The notes: a model not told the origin generated them from the sequence alone. A DNA stretch of 22,445 nt from CAYQLK01 sp964418515 (GCA_964418515.1 CAYQLK010000014.1:1-22445), one strand, 5' to 3'; positions 15,310 through 22,445 are shown, counted from the first letter of the stretch. Translations and numbers: made by a program.

Positions 15310-15468
15310 CTAAGTCAGCAACCTTAAAGTATTTCTCATAGCATAACCAAAACAACTTTCGTTAATAATATATCCACCTGTCCAATAGCGTTTTACCAAA
15401 TCGGATATTACTATTAATAAATCATTATAATCATACTCATCAGTAGCTAAAACAAAAAATCTCCACAA
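15310..15468 (-). pseudogene. Possible remnant of a minus-strand gene
   Basis: A 52-codon open frame (begins LWRFFVLATDEYDYNDLL, ends RNTLRLLT then TAG) is preceded in the same frame, across one TAG, by about 20 more codons reading KFPSLAKTKYGSIASAA up to the assembly gap. The amino-acid make-up looks coding, but no start, ribosome site or recognised family is present. It may be a decayed gene, or one broken by the bad assembly next to it. It may also be chance. Confidence 0.25.
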
Positions 15469-15484
15469 CTAAGCGGCACTTGCA

Positions 15485-15694
15485 ATACTTCCATATTTAG
15501 TTTTAGCTAAACTGGGAAATTTTAATTGTCGGTACTAATNNNNNNNNNNNNNNNNNNNNNNNNNNNNNNNNNNNNNNNNNNNNNNNNNNNNNNNNNNNNN
15601 NNNNNNNNNNNNNNNNNNNNNNNNNNNNNNNNNNNNNNNATACTTCCATATTTAGTTTTAGCTAAACTGGGAAATTTTAATTGTCGGTACTAAT
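15485..15694. repeat. 100-N gap flanked by identical 55-bp ends
   Basis: Bases 15485-15539 and 15640-15694 are identical over 55 bp and flank exactly 100 N. This is what a scaffolder produces when two contigs that overlap by the assembly k-mer are joined with a default gap. The real locus is probably continuous, with one copy of the 55 bp and no gap. The right copy ends at the stop codon of the RRM gene. Confidence 0.85.
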
Positions 15695-15701
15695 TAGTAC
15701 C
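15686..15701. repeat. 16-bp perfect palindrome at the RRM stop codon
   Basis: GGTACTAATTAGTACC equals its own reverse complement. The RRM stop TAA lies in its centre, and the 55-bp gap-flanking copy ends within it. No T-run follows, so it is not an obvious terminator. Confidence 0.5.
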
Positions 15702-15981
15702 TTCTGTCAGATCCACCACGATTTTCGCGAGGTTCCATTGGACGAGCTTCGTTGACCGTGATTGCACGACCATCAAGTTCCTTTCCGTTGAACATTTCAA
15801 CTGCTTTGTCAGCTTCTTCTTGCGAAGACATCTCTACAAAACCGAAACCTTTAGAACGATTGGTGAATTTGTCTTTGATTACTACTGCGGAAACAACTGA
15901 TCCAGCCTCAGCGAACATTGAGTTCAAAGACTCTTCAGTGGTACCCCAAGCTAGTCCTCCAACAAATAATTTAGTTGCCAT
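15694..15981 (-). CDS. Single-RRM RNA-binding protein
   Basis: This small RNA chaperone-like protein (95 aa) is one RNA recognition motif plus a short Arg/Gly-rich tail (ARPMEPRENRGGSDRRY). RNP2 is KLFVGGL (residues 4-10) and RNP1 is KGFGFVEM (44-51), both with their RNA-contacting aromatics. Such proteins resemble cyanobacterial Rbp proteins, which are often cold induced. ATG 15981 has one of the best ribosome sites in the window, GGGGGTGA nine bases upstream. It sits downstream of a DEAD-box helicase on the same strand (170 bp apart), consistent with a shared role in RNA remodelling. The stop codon lies inside a 16-bp palindrome (15686-15701). Confidence 0.95.
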   Translation of the reverse strand: MATKLFVGGLAWGTTEESLNSMFAEAGSVVSAVVIKDKFTNRSKGFGFVEMSSQEEADKAVEMFNGKELDGRAITVNEARPMEPRENRGGSDRRY

Positions 15982-16150
15982 TAATTGATTTCACCCCCTT
16001 TACAAACATTTTTGCTATTAACTTTCATATTTAATTCTAGATGTTTTGGAGATGATTCTTTCGGAATTACGATTACCAACACAACTTAACTTAATACTTT
16101 GAAATATATTTATCTAATAATTATATCTAAATTTTTCCTAAGCACAATAA

Positions 16151-17392
16151 TTAATCTACAAATGTAATTGCTGAACCTTTTTTCTCAGCTCGACCAGTAC
16201 GCCCAATACGGTGTACATAATCATCATAACTCTCAGGCAATTCATAATTAATCACGTGAGTGATATTATCAATATCGAGCCCACGAGCTGCAACATCTGT
16301 CGCAAGAAGAATATTAATTTTGTCATTTCTAAATGAGTCCAAAGCTCTCTGTCTTTGATTTTGGTTTTTATTTCCATGAAGAGCAGCGACCTTAAATCCT
16401 CTTTGTTCCAAAGCGCGTGATAATTTTTCCACACCCCATTTAGTTCGACCAAAAATCAAAACTTTACCAAAACCTTCCTGAATAAGTAGGTCGTGTAAAA
16501 TATCAAGCTTATTAGCACCCCTTACGTTAATCACATCTTGATCAACATTTAAAGAAGTTTCCTGTTTCTTAACAGAAATAGTTACAGGATTGTCAGAAAG
16601 AGATTTCATAACTTCAGTAACACCAGGAGTCATTGTGGCTGAAAAGAAAAGTGATTGTCGGAATTTTGGAAGATGCGAAATAATAAACTTAATATCATTA
16701 ATAAAACCCATATCTAGCATTCGGTCAACCTCGTCCAAAACTATGGTTGAAAATCCTGCAATATTTAATTTATTTTGATTTTTAAGGTCTTTAATTCTTC
16801 CTGGCGTGCCAATTACAAAATGATAAGGATTTTTGAGTGCTTGAGCCTGAGGGCGAATATTCACTCCCCCTATACAAAGTACAGAAACCAATCCAGCATT
16901 TTCTGTAAAATCCGCAAACTCACTTCTGATTTGAACAGCTAGTTCACGAGTTGGAGCTACAATTAATACTTTTTGATTACGATCAATATAAACTTTATTA
17001 ATTAAAGGTATTAAAAATGCGGCAGTTTTACCTGTACCTGTATTAGCTATTCCAACAACATCTTTTCCTTCCAAAGCAGGCATAATCGCTTGATCTTGAA
17101 TAGGAGTAGGGGATGTATAACCTTTGGAAATAATATTTTGTTTAATTTTTTCTGCAATATTAAAGTCAGCAAATGTGTGAGTGGCAATATAAGGATCAGA
17201 TTTAACAAACTCGGCTTCTTTTTTAATAATTAGCCTAGGATCCATATATTTAATTTTATTTCTAAAGTGGTTTTGGCCACCAGAATTAAAACCACCACCA
17301 GAACGTGATTGATGAAAATTCCCGCGAGAACCACCCCGAGGTTTATCTCGGCCGCCAAAAGACGGTCTTGAACTGTAACTATTTCGACTCAT
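16151..17392 (-). CDS. DEAD-box RNA helicase
   Basis: This ATP-dependent RNA helicase of the RhlE/CsdA type has 413 aa. The first 45 residues are low-complexity Arg/Gly/Ser with RGG-like steps, an RNA-binding extension more often found at the C-terminus. Then come the Q motif (TPIQDQ, 97-101), motif I ANTGTGKT (116-123), PTREL, TPGR, motif II as DEVD (220-223) instead of DEAD, SAT (251-253), ATDVAARGLDI and HRIGRTGR (394-401). The protein ends directly after the helicase core. DEVD keeps the catalytic Asp-Glu pair, so activity is expected. A long upstream region with two hairpins may form a regulated 5' UTR. No Shine-Dalgarno is clear before ATG 17392. Confidence 0.95.
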   Translation of the reverse strand: MSRNSYSSRPSFGGRDKPRGGSRGNFHQSRSGGGFNSGGQNHFRNKIKYMDPRLIIKKEAEFVKSDPYIATHTFADFNIAEKIKQNIISKGYTSPTPIQDQAIMPALEGKDVVGIANTGTGKTAAFLIPLINKVYIDRNQKVLIVAPTRELAVQIRSEFADFTENAGLVSVLCIGGVNIRPQAQALKNPYHFVIGTPGRIKDLKNQNKLNIAGFSTIVLDEVDRMLDMGFINDIKFIISHLPKFRQSLFFSATMTPGVTEVMKSLSDNPVTISVKKQETSLNVDQDVINVRGANKLDILHDLLIQEGFGKVLIFGRTKWGVEKLSRALEQRGFKVAALHGNKNQNQRQRALDSFRNDKINILLATDVAARGLDIDNITHVINYELPESYDDYVHRIGRTGRAEKKGSAITFVD

Positions 17393-17753
17393 TTATTTTT
17401 TTTCTTGTGAGGGAAAAATCAAGGCAATAAAACCGCTTACATAGGAAAACAACAATCATTATCAAAGATTTAAAGATACTAATTAAACTTAAATGGAACA
17501 GAGTATCTTTATCCAAACTGACAAAAGAATATGTCTAAAAATATAAGCAGATTTATTGCTTCAATCTGCCTCAATATTAGTCCAGTATAACATGTCTTTG
17601 TCTAAATAGCAAACTAACTATAAGACTATAGTAAATATGATTGGGTACAGATTAGTAAAAATTTGTAACCTGTAGTTAATAATTTCACTTAAAATAAGCA
17701 AACAAATTGAAAATTTGGTAATAATTGTAAGTAACCATAAAATCACTGTCCAT
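17393..17753. other. Divergent intergenic region with hairpins, helicase to mgtE
   Basis: Two clean inverted repeats lie on the helicase side: TAAAGATACT/AGTATCTTTA (17471-17480 with 17502-17511) and GCAGATT/AATCTGC (17547-17553 with 17563-17569). A looser hairpin lies near 17641-17672. I do not recognise an M-box or other known riboswitch before mgtE. A TAAAAT (17738-17743) ten bases before ATG 17754 is the likely mgtE -10 box. No gene is seen. Confidence 0.5.
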
Positions 17754-19022
17754 ATGCCAAACACCTTCGGTGCATCGGTCGACAAAGCTGTCAAAAAAAT
17801 AGAAACTTCTCCAGCAGAAAGATTGACAGTTTTTCTAGAAATTGATCCCAAAAATCAAGGCATAGCTGTCCTTAAACTGCCAACAAAAATTCAAAAGGAA
17901 ATTTTATCCAAATTAACCGATGACGAACTAATTTCACTTCTTAATTATCCAGACCCAGACAAAGTAACAGACATTCTTCAACTTATTGACGAAAGAAGAG
18001 CAGAAAATATTTTAGAAAAACTGAGTTCAAGTATTAAGGAAAAGGTTGAGTTTCTTTTAAGATTTAATCCAAAAGCCGCTGCAGGACTTATGAATTTGGA
18101 CTACGTGGTAGCAGGTTCCGATGAAAGTATTCACAAAATTCTAGAATCAGTTATTAATCACGAAAAAAGAAATAGCAAATTTCCTACCATTCTAATTGTG
18201 GCAGACGGCAAACTACTAGGAGAACTCCCAGGTCACGTTTTAATTACTCATCCTACCGGCAAACTTGAAAAAATTTCTCCACTTATCAAAAAACTACCTG
18301 CTCTTGCCTATGACACTGATGAGCATAAGGTAGTTAATTCTTTTATTAAACATCCTCACGACAAAGTCGTTGTTTTAGACAAAGACGACAGTATTTTAGG
18401 CATAATTCACTCTGACGACATCCTTCGACTTGTTGACAAGCACTCAATGAAAGATCTTTATGGGTTTGCTGGTGTTGACAGTGAGGAGGACGCCTTAGAC
18501 TCGGCATTCACAAAAGTAAAATATCGCTACAAATGGTTAATCATTAACCTCGGTACAGCATTTTTGGCAGCCTCGGTGGTTGGCCTCTTTGAGAATACGA
18601 TTTCAAAATTTACGCTCCTTGCAGTTTATATGCCAATTGTAGCTGGAATGGGAGGAAATGCGGGCACACAAACGATGGCCGTAACTATTCGTGGATTAGT
18701 ACTAAAAGAAGTTGACCTTAAAAGCGGTCACAGGCTAATCTTAAACGAGATGAAGGCTGGAGCCACAAACGGCTTAATTAACGGACTGATTGTCGCAACA
18801 GTTGCAATTATCTTTAATCAAAGTCCTTCACTTGGATTTGTCATTGGCACTGCCATGGTTGTTAACCTTATTGTCGCCGGTTTCTTTGGAGCTCTTGTTC
18901 CACTGGTTATGAAAACGCTCGGCAAGGACCCAGCTAGTTCAGCCACAATTTTTATAACTACTGCCACAGACGTAATTGGATTTTTTGTCTTTCTTGGGCT
19001 TGCAAGTATCATCCTTAAATAA
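17754..19022 (+). CDS. mgtE: Magnesium transporter MgtE
   Basis: This is a Mg2+ channel/transporter (422 aa) gated by cytosolic Mg2+. The N domain (superhelical MgtE_N, about residues 10-125) is followed by a tandem CBS pair (about 125-250). Five C-terminal membrane helices carry the family signatures MPIVAGMGGNAGTQTMAV and DPASSATIFITTATDVIGF, where the conserved Asp of the last signature lines the pore in known MgtE structures. I chose ATG 17754 (MPNTFGASVDK). A GTG at 17715 would add 13 non-homologous-looking residues and overlap the promoter. A TAAAAT box ten bases upstream suggests a very short leader. Confidence 0.94.
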   Translation: MPNTFGASVDKAVKKIETSPAERLTVFLEIDPKNQGIAVLKLPTKIQKEILSKLTDDELISLLNYPDPDKVTDILQLIDERRAENILEKLSSSIKEKVEFLLRFNPKAAAGLMNLDYVVAGSDESIHKILESVINHEKRNSKFPTILIVADGKLLGELPGHVLITHPTGKLEKISPLIKKLPALAYDTDEHKVVNSFIKHPHDKVVVLDKDDSILGIIHSDDILRLVDKHSMKDLYGFAGVDSEEDALDSAFTKVKYRYKWLIINLGTAFLAASVVGLFENTISKFTLLAVYMPIVAGMGGNAGTQTMAVTIRGLVLKEVDLKSGHRLILNEMKAGATNGLINGLIVATVAIIFNQSPSLGFVIGTAMVVNLIVAGFFGALVPLVMKTLGKDPASSATIFITTATDVIGFFVFLGLASIILK

Positions 19023-19135
19023 GGATTTCACAAAAAAACTAACATCTAACTTGCATTAATCGAGAAGAAAAACAAAAAAATAATAATATTCTCTCTTTTT
19101 TAAGTATGATTTTTTTGTCATAATAGGTTACAACT

Positions 19136-20275
19136 ATGTCTGAGATCTTGCCCGACGAACATCAACCGCCGATTTACAGAACAGGTGAGGGAAACCCACT
19201 TCATCAAACTATTTACGATCAAACGACTGTAGAATCACAAGCTTCACACGGACCTGATCCTCTCCCAGAACACATTGATTTAACTACCCCAGATAGTTCT
19301 CAGCCTCAAACAGAGCTTGCTGCTCCCCAAAACACATCACCAAAACCCGAAGCAGGGCCATTACCAGAGTTAGAAAATAGTGGTATCGAAGAGCTAGTAG
19401 AAATGTTTGAAAAACTTGAAACCGCTTATCGAGCAGCGAGCGAAGCCGATAAAACCCTAGGAGATCAAATTAGAATTGCTGTTTCAAAAATCCAAGATAG
19501 ATTAAGATCTAGCAATCCAAACGAGGCAGGATTTGCACCAATTAAAAGATCTGTAGATACTTTAACTGCATCACTCACACAAAATCCATTTTATAAGTCT
19601 TTAGTTGAAGGGGATGGTAATCATATTCCAATTCCATCTTTTAAGGATGAATTAAAACAAACGCTTTCTCGATTTAGAAGTTCTGTTGATCAAGCTGAAA
19701 GAATGAGGCTTACCACTGAAGCAGAAACGCTAGTAAAAAACCAAATAGCAAAAATCGAAGAATTAACTAGCAAACAGAAAACAGACGAGGCACAAAAAAA
19801 AGCAATTCTAGCAATAATTTCACAAGCAGAAAAAGAAGCAGTAGATAAAGAAAGACAGATTATTCAAGTTGTTAATGACGGACAGCCACTGCCTCCAGAA
19901 TCAATTTCTGCGATATATTCTATCCTTGCTAGAGAACTAGCTAGTCAAGCTCGTTCAGGTGTCAATCGTGGCAGTAGTAGTGAAACACTTACTACTCTTG
20001 CTCATTCAGTAATGGAAAAACTTACTAACATTACTAACAACACTAACCACACCAATGAAACTGATCCAGCACCTCACCCTGAACAAAATACCGAAACCAA
20101 TAATGGGGGAATAAGTGCTGTACAAAAAGAAGTCATTGATAGAGCATTTAGCGATCCAGATAGTAGAGAGAGATTAAAAACCGTGATAGAAACCTTTGGG
20201 ACCAAAGAAGTTAGAGAATATTTCCAATCAAAAATCAACAGTTCTTCTACACAAGAAAGCTCCAATCACATTTAA
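19136..20275 (+). CDS. Orphan cytoplasmic protein with disordered and coiled-coil parts
   Basis: I do not recognise a family. The 379-residue protein has no signal peptide or membrane segment. Residues 1-80 are rich in Pro, Gln, Ser and Thr and look disordered. About 82-140 and 175-250 are charged, heptad-like helices (EELVEMFEKLETAYRAA; DELKQTLSRFRSSVDQ). An Asn/Thr-rich linker (about 300-325) precedes a last helical block with DPDSRERLKTVIETFG. This is the make-up of a scaffold or an adaptor. Its AT-rich codon use matches native genes. CATAAT lies 11 bases before ATG 19136, with no Shine-Dalgarno. A terminator downstream belongs to the convergent gene but may also slow this transcript. Confidence 0.75.
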   Translation: MSEILPDEHQPPIYRTGEGNPLHQTIYDQTTVESQASHGPDPLPEHIDLTTPDSSQPQTELAAPQNTSPKPEAGPLPELENSGIEELVEMFEKLETAYRAASEADKTLGDQIRIAVSKIQDRLRSSNPNEAGFAPIKRSVDTLTASLTQNPFYKSLVEGDGNHIPIPSFKDELKQTLSRFRSSVDQAERMRLTTEAETLVKNQIAKIEELTSKQKTDEAQKKAILAIISQAEKEAVDKERQIIQVVNDGQPLPPESISAIYSILARELASQARSGVNRGSSSETLTTLAHSVMEKLTNITNNTNHTNETDPAPHPEQNTETNNGGISAVQKEVIDRAFSDPDSRERLKTVIETFGTKEVREYFQSKINSSSTQESSNHI

Positions 20276-20277
20276 AC

Positions 20278-20310
20278 AAAAAAAACGGAGTCGCTATTTA
20301 GACGACTCCG
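20278..20310 (-). terminator. Terminator of the Trp-rich orphan gene
   Basis: CGGAGTCG/CGACTCCG (20286-20293 with 20303-20310) has a 9-nt loop. Eight T follow on the minus strand, right beside the end of the convergent gene. Confidence 0.9.
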
Positions 20311-20343
20311 GTAATATTCACTTCCTTTCGACCAGGCTAGGCC

Positions 20344-21348
20344 TCAAACTACCGCAGCTGAACCAATATTGGATCCCCAATTTTGGCTTGAGCCCGCCCT
20401 AACCTTTAATGACTTAACCAAGGCTCGACGCTTTAGAACTCTACCATCAGGCAGTTGCCTGATTTGCCAGAGAGTTCTTTTGGTTCGTCTGTGACTCCAC
20501 CCTTTATCGGCAAGCCTCCCTTTGTGCTCCCAAGCAGCTAGTTCGAACTCTCGAACGATTACCATAAGAGCTGGACGCAGATGATAAAGAATTTCGTACC
20601 TACTATCCGCCAAACTCACATAGCTTGGGTAGCTAAGTGGTCCATCTGGCATCGGCGAGTAAGTCGTCGGCTCTTTTCCGGTTTCAAGAACCCACTGCCA
20701 ACCGATAAAATCGCTAGGCTCTGTAGGCCCATATTCGTACTCGAACTTCGGGTTCCGAAAAACCCTTGGCCATGTTGGACGGTCAATGTAATGCCACGCA
20801 ATTTGTTTAGAAAGCCTGCGCATCTCTTTCTCCACCCAAGGAAGTTTTTCCTCGAGCTCAACAATTGACGCTTTGGCTTGTAAATAGGTATCGTGTGGAA
20901 AATACATTCTACCGACCAATGAAGGGTCAGTCAGCCAGCGAAAACAAGAGTAATCGAGTGTGTACAGCACCGTTGTTGAACTGTACTCCTCAAGTAATTT
21001 TACCCCCATTTCCATAAGCTTCAAATACTGACGCAAGGTCAGCCTCATGCGCATTGACTGCTCGGCAATCCTACCATTTCTGATTTGATGCAGGTTACGC
21101 CACTGACGTTTCGAATCATCAGTGACAACAAGCACACTCTCGTCTTTAAGTAGAATTCCGAAATTAAGTAGAATACTGCTGGCAACCAGCCGATCAGCAA
21201 TTCCACTTCGGACATTAGGCGTAATAGACACCTCACCCTTTCTGTGTTTTTCTGGTAACACATACTCAAGGTCACTAATGACCACGAATATCTTTTCAGT
21301 AACCAAAAACCTCAGAAATGTAAGCATTGGAACGGCCTTAATTGCCAA
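20344..21348 (-). CDS. Trp-rich orphan protein, GC-shifted
   Basis: I do not recognise a family. It is soluble, about 334 aa, with no signal or membrane helix. It begins with a hydrophobic strand-rich part (MLTFLRFLVTEKIFVVISDLEYVLP) and a second possible strand ILLKDESVLVVTDD. A helical middle carries many Arg and Trp, and the tail is basic (RRTKRTLWQIRQLPDGRVLKRR). There are eleven tryptophans (about 3%, against the usual near 1%). TTG 21348 is chosen because AAGGAGG lies six bases upstream; GTG 21354 overlaps the ribosome site, and 21372 lies before it. It shares the SD-led, terminator-ended, GC-richer style of the trp genes and a 15-bp upstream motif with trpS. Confidence 0.75.
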   Translation of the reverse strand: MAIKAVPMLTFLRFLVTEKIFVVISDLEYVLPEKHRKGEVSITPNVRSGIADRLVASSILLNFGILLKDESVLVVTDDSKRQWRNLHQIRNGRIAEQSMRMRLTLRQYLKLMEMGVKLLEEYSSTTVLYTLDYSCFRWLTDPSLVGRMYFPHDTYLQAKASIVELEEKLPWVEKEMRRLSKQIAWHYIDRPTWPRVFRNPKFEYEYGPTEPSDFIGWQWVLETGKEPTTYSPMPDGPLSYPSYVSLADSRYEILYHLRPALMVIVREFELAAWEHKGRLADKGWSHRRTKRTLWQIRQLPDGRVLKRRALVKSLKVRAGSSQNWGSNIGSAAVV

Positions 21349-21373
21349 TTCCACCCTCCTTATCTTCTCCAAA

Positions 21374-21395
21374 TTAAAGTGCTAAAAACATTATA
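21374..21395 (-). promoter_or_regulatory. -10 box and shared motif before the Trp-rich orphan
   Basis: TATAAT (21395-21390) is read on the minus strand. TTTTTAGCACTTTAA (21388-21374) follows and is identical to the stretch after the trpS-leader terminator (10925-10911). The predicted start falls within this motif. CTATAG occurs twice just upstream (21398-21414). No good -35 is visible. Confidence 0.5.
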
Positions 21396-21428
21396 ACCTA
21401 TAGTAACGCTATAGAAAAGCTAACCCAA

Positions 21429-21457
21429 TTGACAATCAAGAACTTTTCTCTTAAAGT
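21429..21457 (+). promoter_or_regulatory. Promoter of the lipoprotein gene
   Basis: A perfect TTGACA (21429-21434), a 17-nt spacer and a weak TAAAGT -10 (21452-21457) end eight bases before ATG 21466. This again gives a leaderless arrangement. Confidence 0.5.
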
Positions 21458-21465
21458 TAATTTAT

Positions 21466-22047
21466 ATGACGGTTAAACCGTATCTGGTCACAATAAGCCT
21501 ATTAATAGTGCTTTCAATATTACTTACTGGATGCAAAAAGGCATCTGACATTGCAAGTGAACTTGGTGGTAAACCCACCCCAACTCCAACACCATCTGTT
21601 GACCCTAAGGATGTATATGTTTCCAAACTAACAAATATTATCGATGTCGCAGCCAGCAAAAGCGCCAGTATTAAGGAAAGAGACATTATCGATGGACAAG
21701 TCGCAATTTTGGCAGACGTTAATGGTGGTGAATTAAGAGGGGAAGGCGGAATATATCGCAATTTTGGCGTATACAATGTCTATGCCAAAATAAAACTCGA
21801 CCAGCCGAAAAACAACAACTTTTATCAAGCCTGGGTCAGCAATCCAAAAACAGGGGAATACTTCTCGATTGGCAAGATGGAACCAGACTCCATCGGACAA
21901 TACAACGTTTCATATAACACCGACAATATTCACCCTGATTTTGATAGAATTATCGTTTCTCTTGAATCTACAGACGACAACCAGCCAGAAAAACACATAG
22001 TAGAAGGAACGATCGGAAATATTCTTGGACCAGCCGTTACCAATTAA
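21466..22047 (+). CDS. Lipoprotein with an anti-sigma-K (RskA C-terminal)-like domain
   Basis: The 193-residue product begins with a type II signal peptide: hydrophobic PYLVTISLLIVLSI and lipobox LLTGC, with Cys23 as the lipidation site. A Pro/Thr linker (PTPTPTPS) leads into a small beta domain. The pattern FYQAWVSNPKTGEYFSIGKME ... RIIVSLESTDDNQPEKHIVEGTI resembles the extracytoplasmic C-terminal domain of anti-sigma-K factors. Here it is carried by a lipoprotein without any sigma-binding part, so a sensor or structural role on the cell surface is possible. The domain match is from memory of the pattern and moderate in strength. No downstream partner gene is on the same strand. Confidence 0.75.
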   Translation: MTVKPYLVTISLLIVLSILLTGCKKASDIASELGGKPTPTPTPSVDPKDVYVSKLTNIIDVAASKSASIKERDIIDGQVAILADVNGGELRGEGGIYRNFGVYNVYAKIKLDQPKNNNFYQAWVSNPKTGEYFSIGKMEPDSIGQYNVSYNTDNIHPDFDRIIVSLESTDDNQPEKHIVEGTIGNILGPAVTN

Positions 22048-22163
22048 TAAATTTCTCACCCGCTAAAGATCACCGATTCTAAATTATTCTTTTTTTTCAA
22101 AAAATCTTTATTTTTATTTGACTGTGAAGAAAAATATCTAAGGAAAATTTAATACCACTGTCG

Positions 22164-22445
22164 TCAATCCTTCGCGAAATCCCAAAAGTCAGCCCCCAAA
22201 TAATCCCAACGAATTCGACTTTCATCTGGATCTTTAATATCAAACTGCGAATCTACAAAATAGAAAAAATCAACAGGCTCATTTGAATAATTCCACGCAC
22301 CATGAGCCACTCCGTTTGGAATATAAATCATCAAAGAATTGCCACCACCAGCCGCCATACGCATGGTCTCATTAAAAGTCGGTGAATCTTCCCTTGTATC
22401 CCAAAGTGCAACCAACATACGAGACGATGGTGGAATATACCAAAT
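22164..22445 (-). CDS. RmlC-like dTDP-4-dehydrorhamnose 3,5-epimerase family protein, partial
   Basis: The frame is open to the window edge, so the N-terminal part is missing; 93 codons are seen. The cupin strands read WYIPPSSRMLVALWDTR, then IYIPNGVAHGAWNYSNEPVDFFYFV, and end with ESRIRWDYLGADFW. This follows the RmlC pattern (IPPGVAHGF ... GIRWDDPDLGI). RmlC epimerises a dTDP-keto sugar for rhamnose-type surface glycans. The conserved His of VAHG is kept. Homologues acting on other nucleotide sugars look alike, so the exact substrate is not settled. It ends with TGA. Confidence 0.82.
   Translation of the reverse strand: MWYIPPSSRMLVALWDTREDSPTFNETMRMAAGGGNSLMIYIPNGVAHGAWNYSNEPVDFFYFVDSQFDIKDPDESRIRWDYLGADFWDFAKD

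Noticed and set aside
17600..17753. Possible magnesium riboswitch (M-box or ykkC-like) before mgtE
   Set aside because: Only a loose hairpin is visible and no known riboswitch consensus was recognised. A -10 box lies ten bases from the start, leaving no room for a leader.
1..22445. CRISPR array, insertion sequence or transposase
   Set aside because: No regularly spaced repeats, terminal inverted repeats or transposase/integrase frames were found in the window.

Overview
The window looks like a chromosomal segment of a Patescibacteria/CPR-type bacterium. Most genes are AT-rich and compact. The set of families fits that group: a DUF2207 protein ending in a Gly-rich SW tail, a BtpA-family barrel, an RRM protein next to an RGG-type DEAD-box helicase, and a Cys/His-rich secreted orphan. 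Many starts sit 6-11 nt after a -10 box with no Shine-Dalgarno (leaderless style). TGA is used as a stop, so the code looks standard. The group assignment is inference; no rRNA or phylogenetic marker is present.

Layout. 1-350: tRNA-Leu and tRNA-Pro with a structured spacer and a strong terminator. 399-3913 (+): DUF2207 membrane protein, secreted Cys/His-rich orphan, RsuA/RluB-type pseudouridine synthase. 3919-7013 (-): typA and an MFS exporter. 7091-7361: tRNA-Gln followed by a hairpin-rich stretch that ends in a copy of the tRNA 3' end. 7377-8114 (-): PfkB-type kinase. 8182-11202 (-): promoter, tRNA-Trp, terminator/attenuator, tryptophanyl-tRNA synthetase with two N-terminal chorismate-mutase-like domains, terminator, DMT-type permease, terminator. 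11309-11878 (-): HAD phosphatase. 12073-12903 (+): BtpA-family protein. 12993-14643 (-): TrpD-like phosphoribosyltransferase behind a T-box riboswitch. 14850-15299 (+): DsbB. 15540-15639: a 100-N gap flanked by the same 55 bp on both sides, probably an assembly artefact. 15694-17392 (-): RRM protein and DEAD-box helicase. 17754-20275 (+): mgtE and an orphan. 20344-21348 (-): Trp-rich orphan. 21466-22047 (+): lipoprotein. 22164-22445 (-): RmlC-like epimerase, cut by the window edge.

The distinctive part is a tryptophan-themed island. Five minus-strand genes (permease, trpS, HAD, trpD-like and the Trp-rich orphan) differ from their neighbours. They are visibly richer in GC (sampled 60-nt lines: 47% in trpS against 35% in mgtE), have Shine-Dalgarno sequences with frequent GTG/TTG starts, and each ends in its own rho-independent terminator. 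Three share a 5'-UTR motif. The T-box bulge UGGC is complementary to the 3' GCCA of the tRNA-Trp encoded 3 kb away, the only one of the four tRNAs here with an encoded CCA. My working model is a transferred or separately evolving module that couples tryptophan charging, transport and a TrpD-like enzyme. No trpE, trpC, trpF, trpB or trpA and no aromatic-pathway gene lies in the window, so the chemistry of the TrpD-like protein and of the chorismate-mutase-like domains is open.
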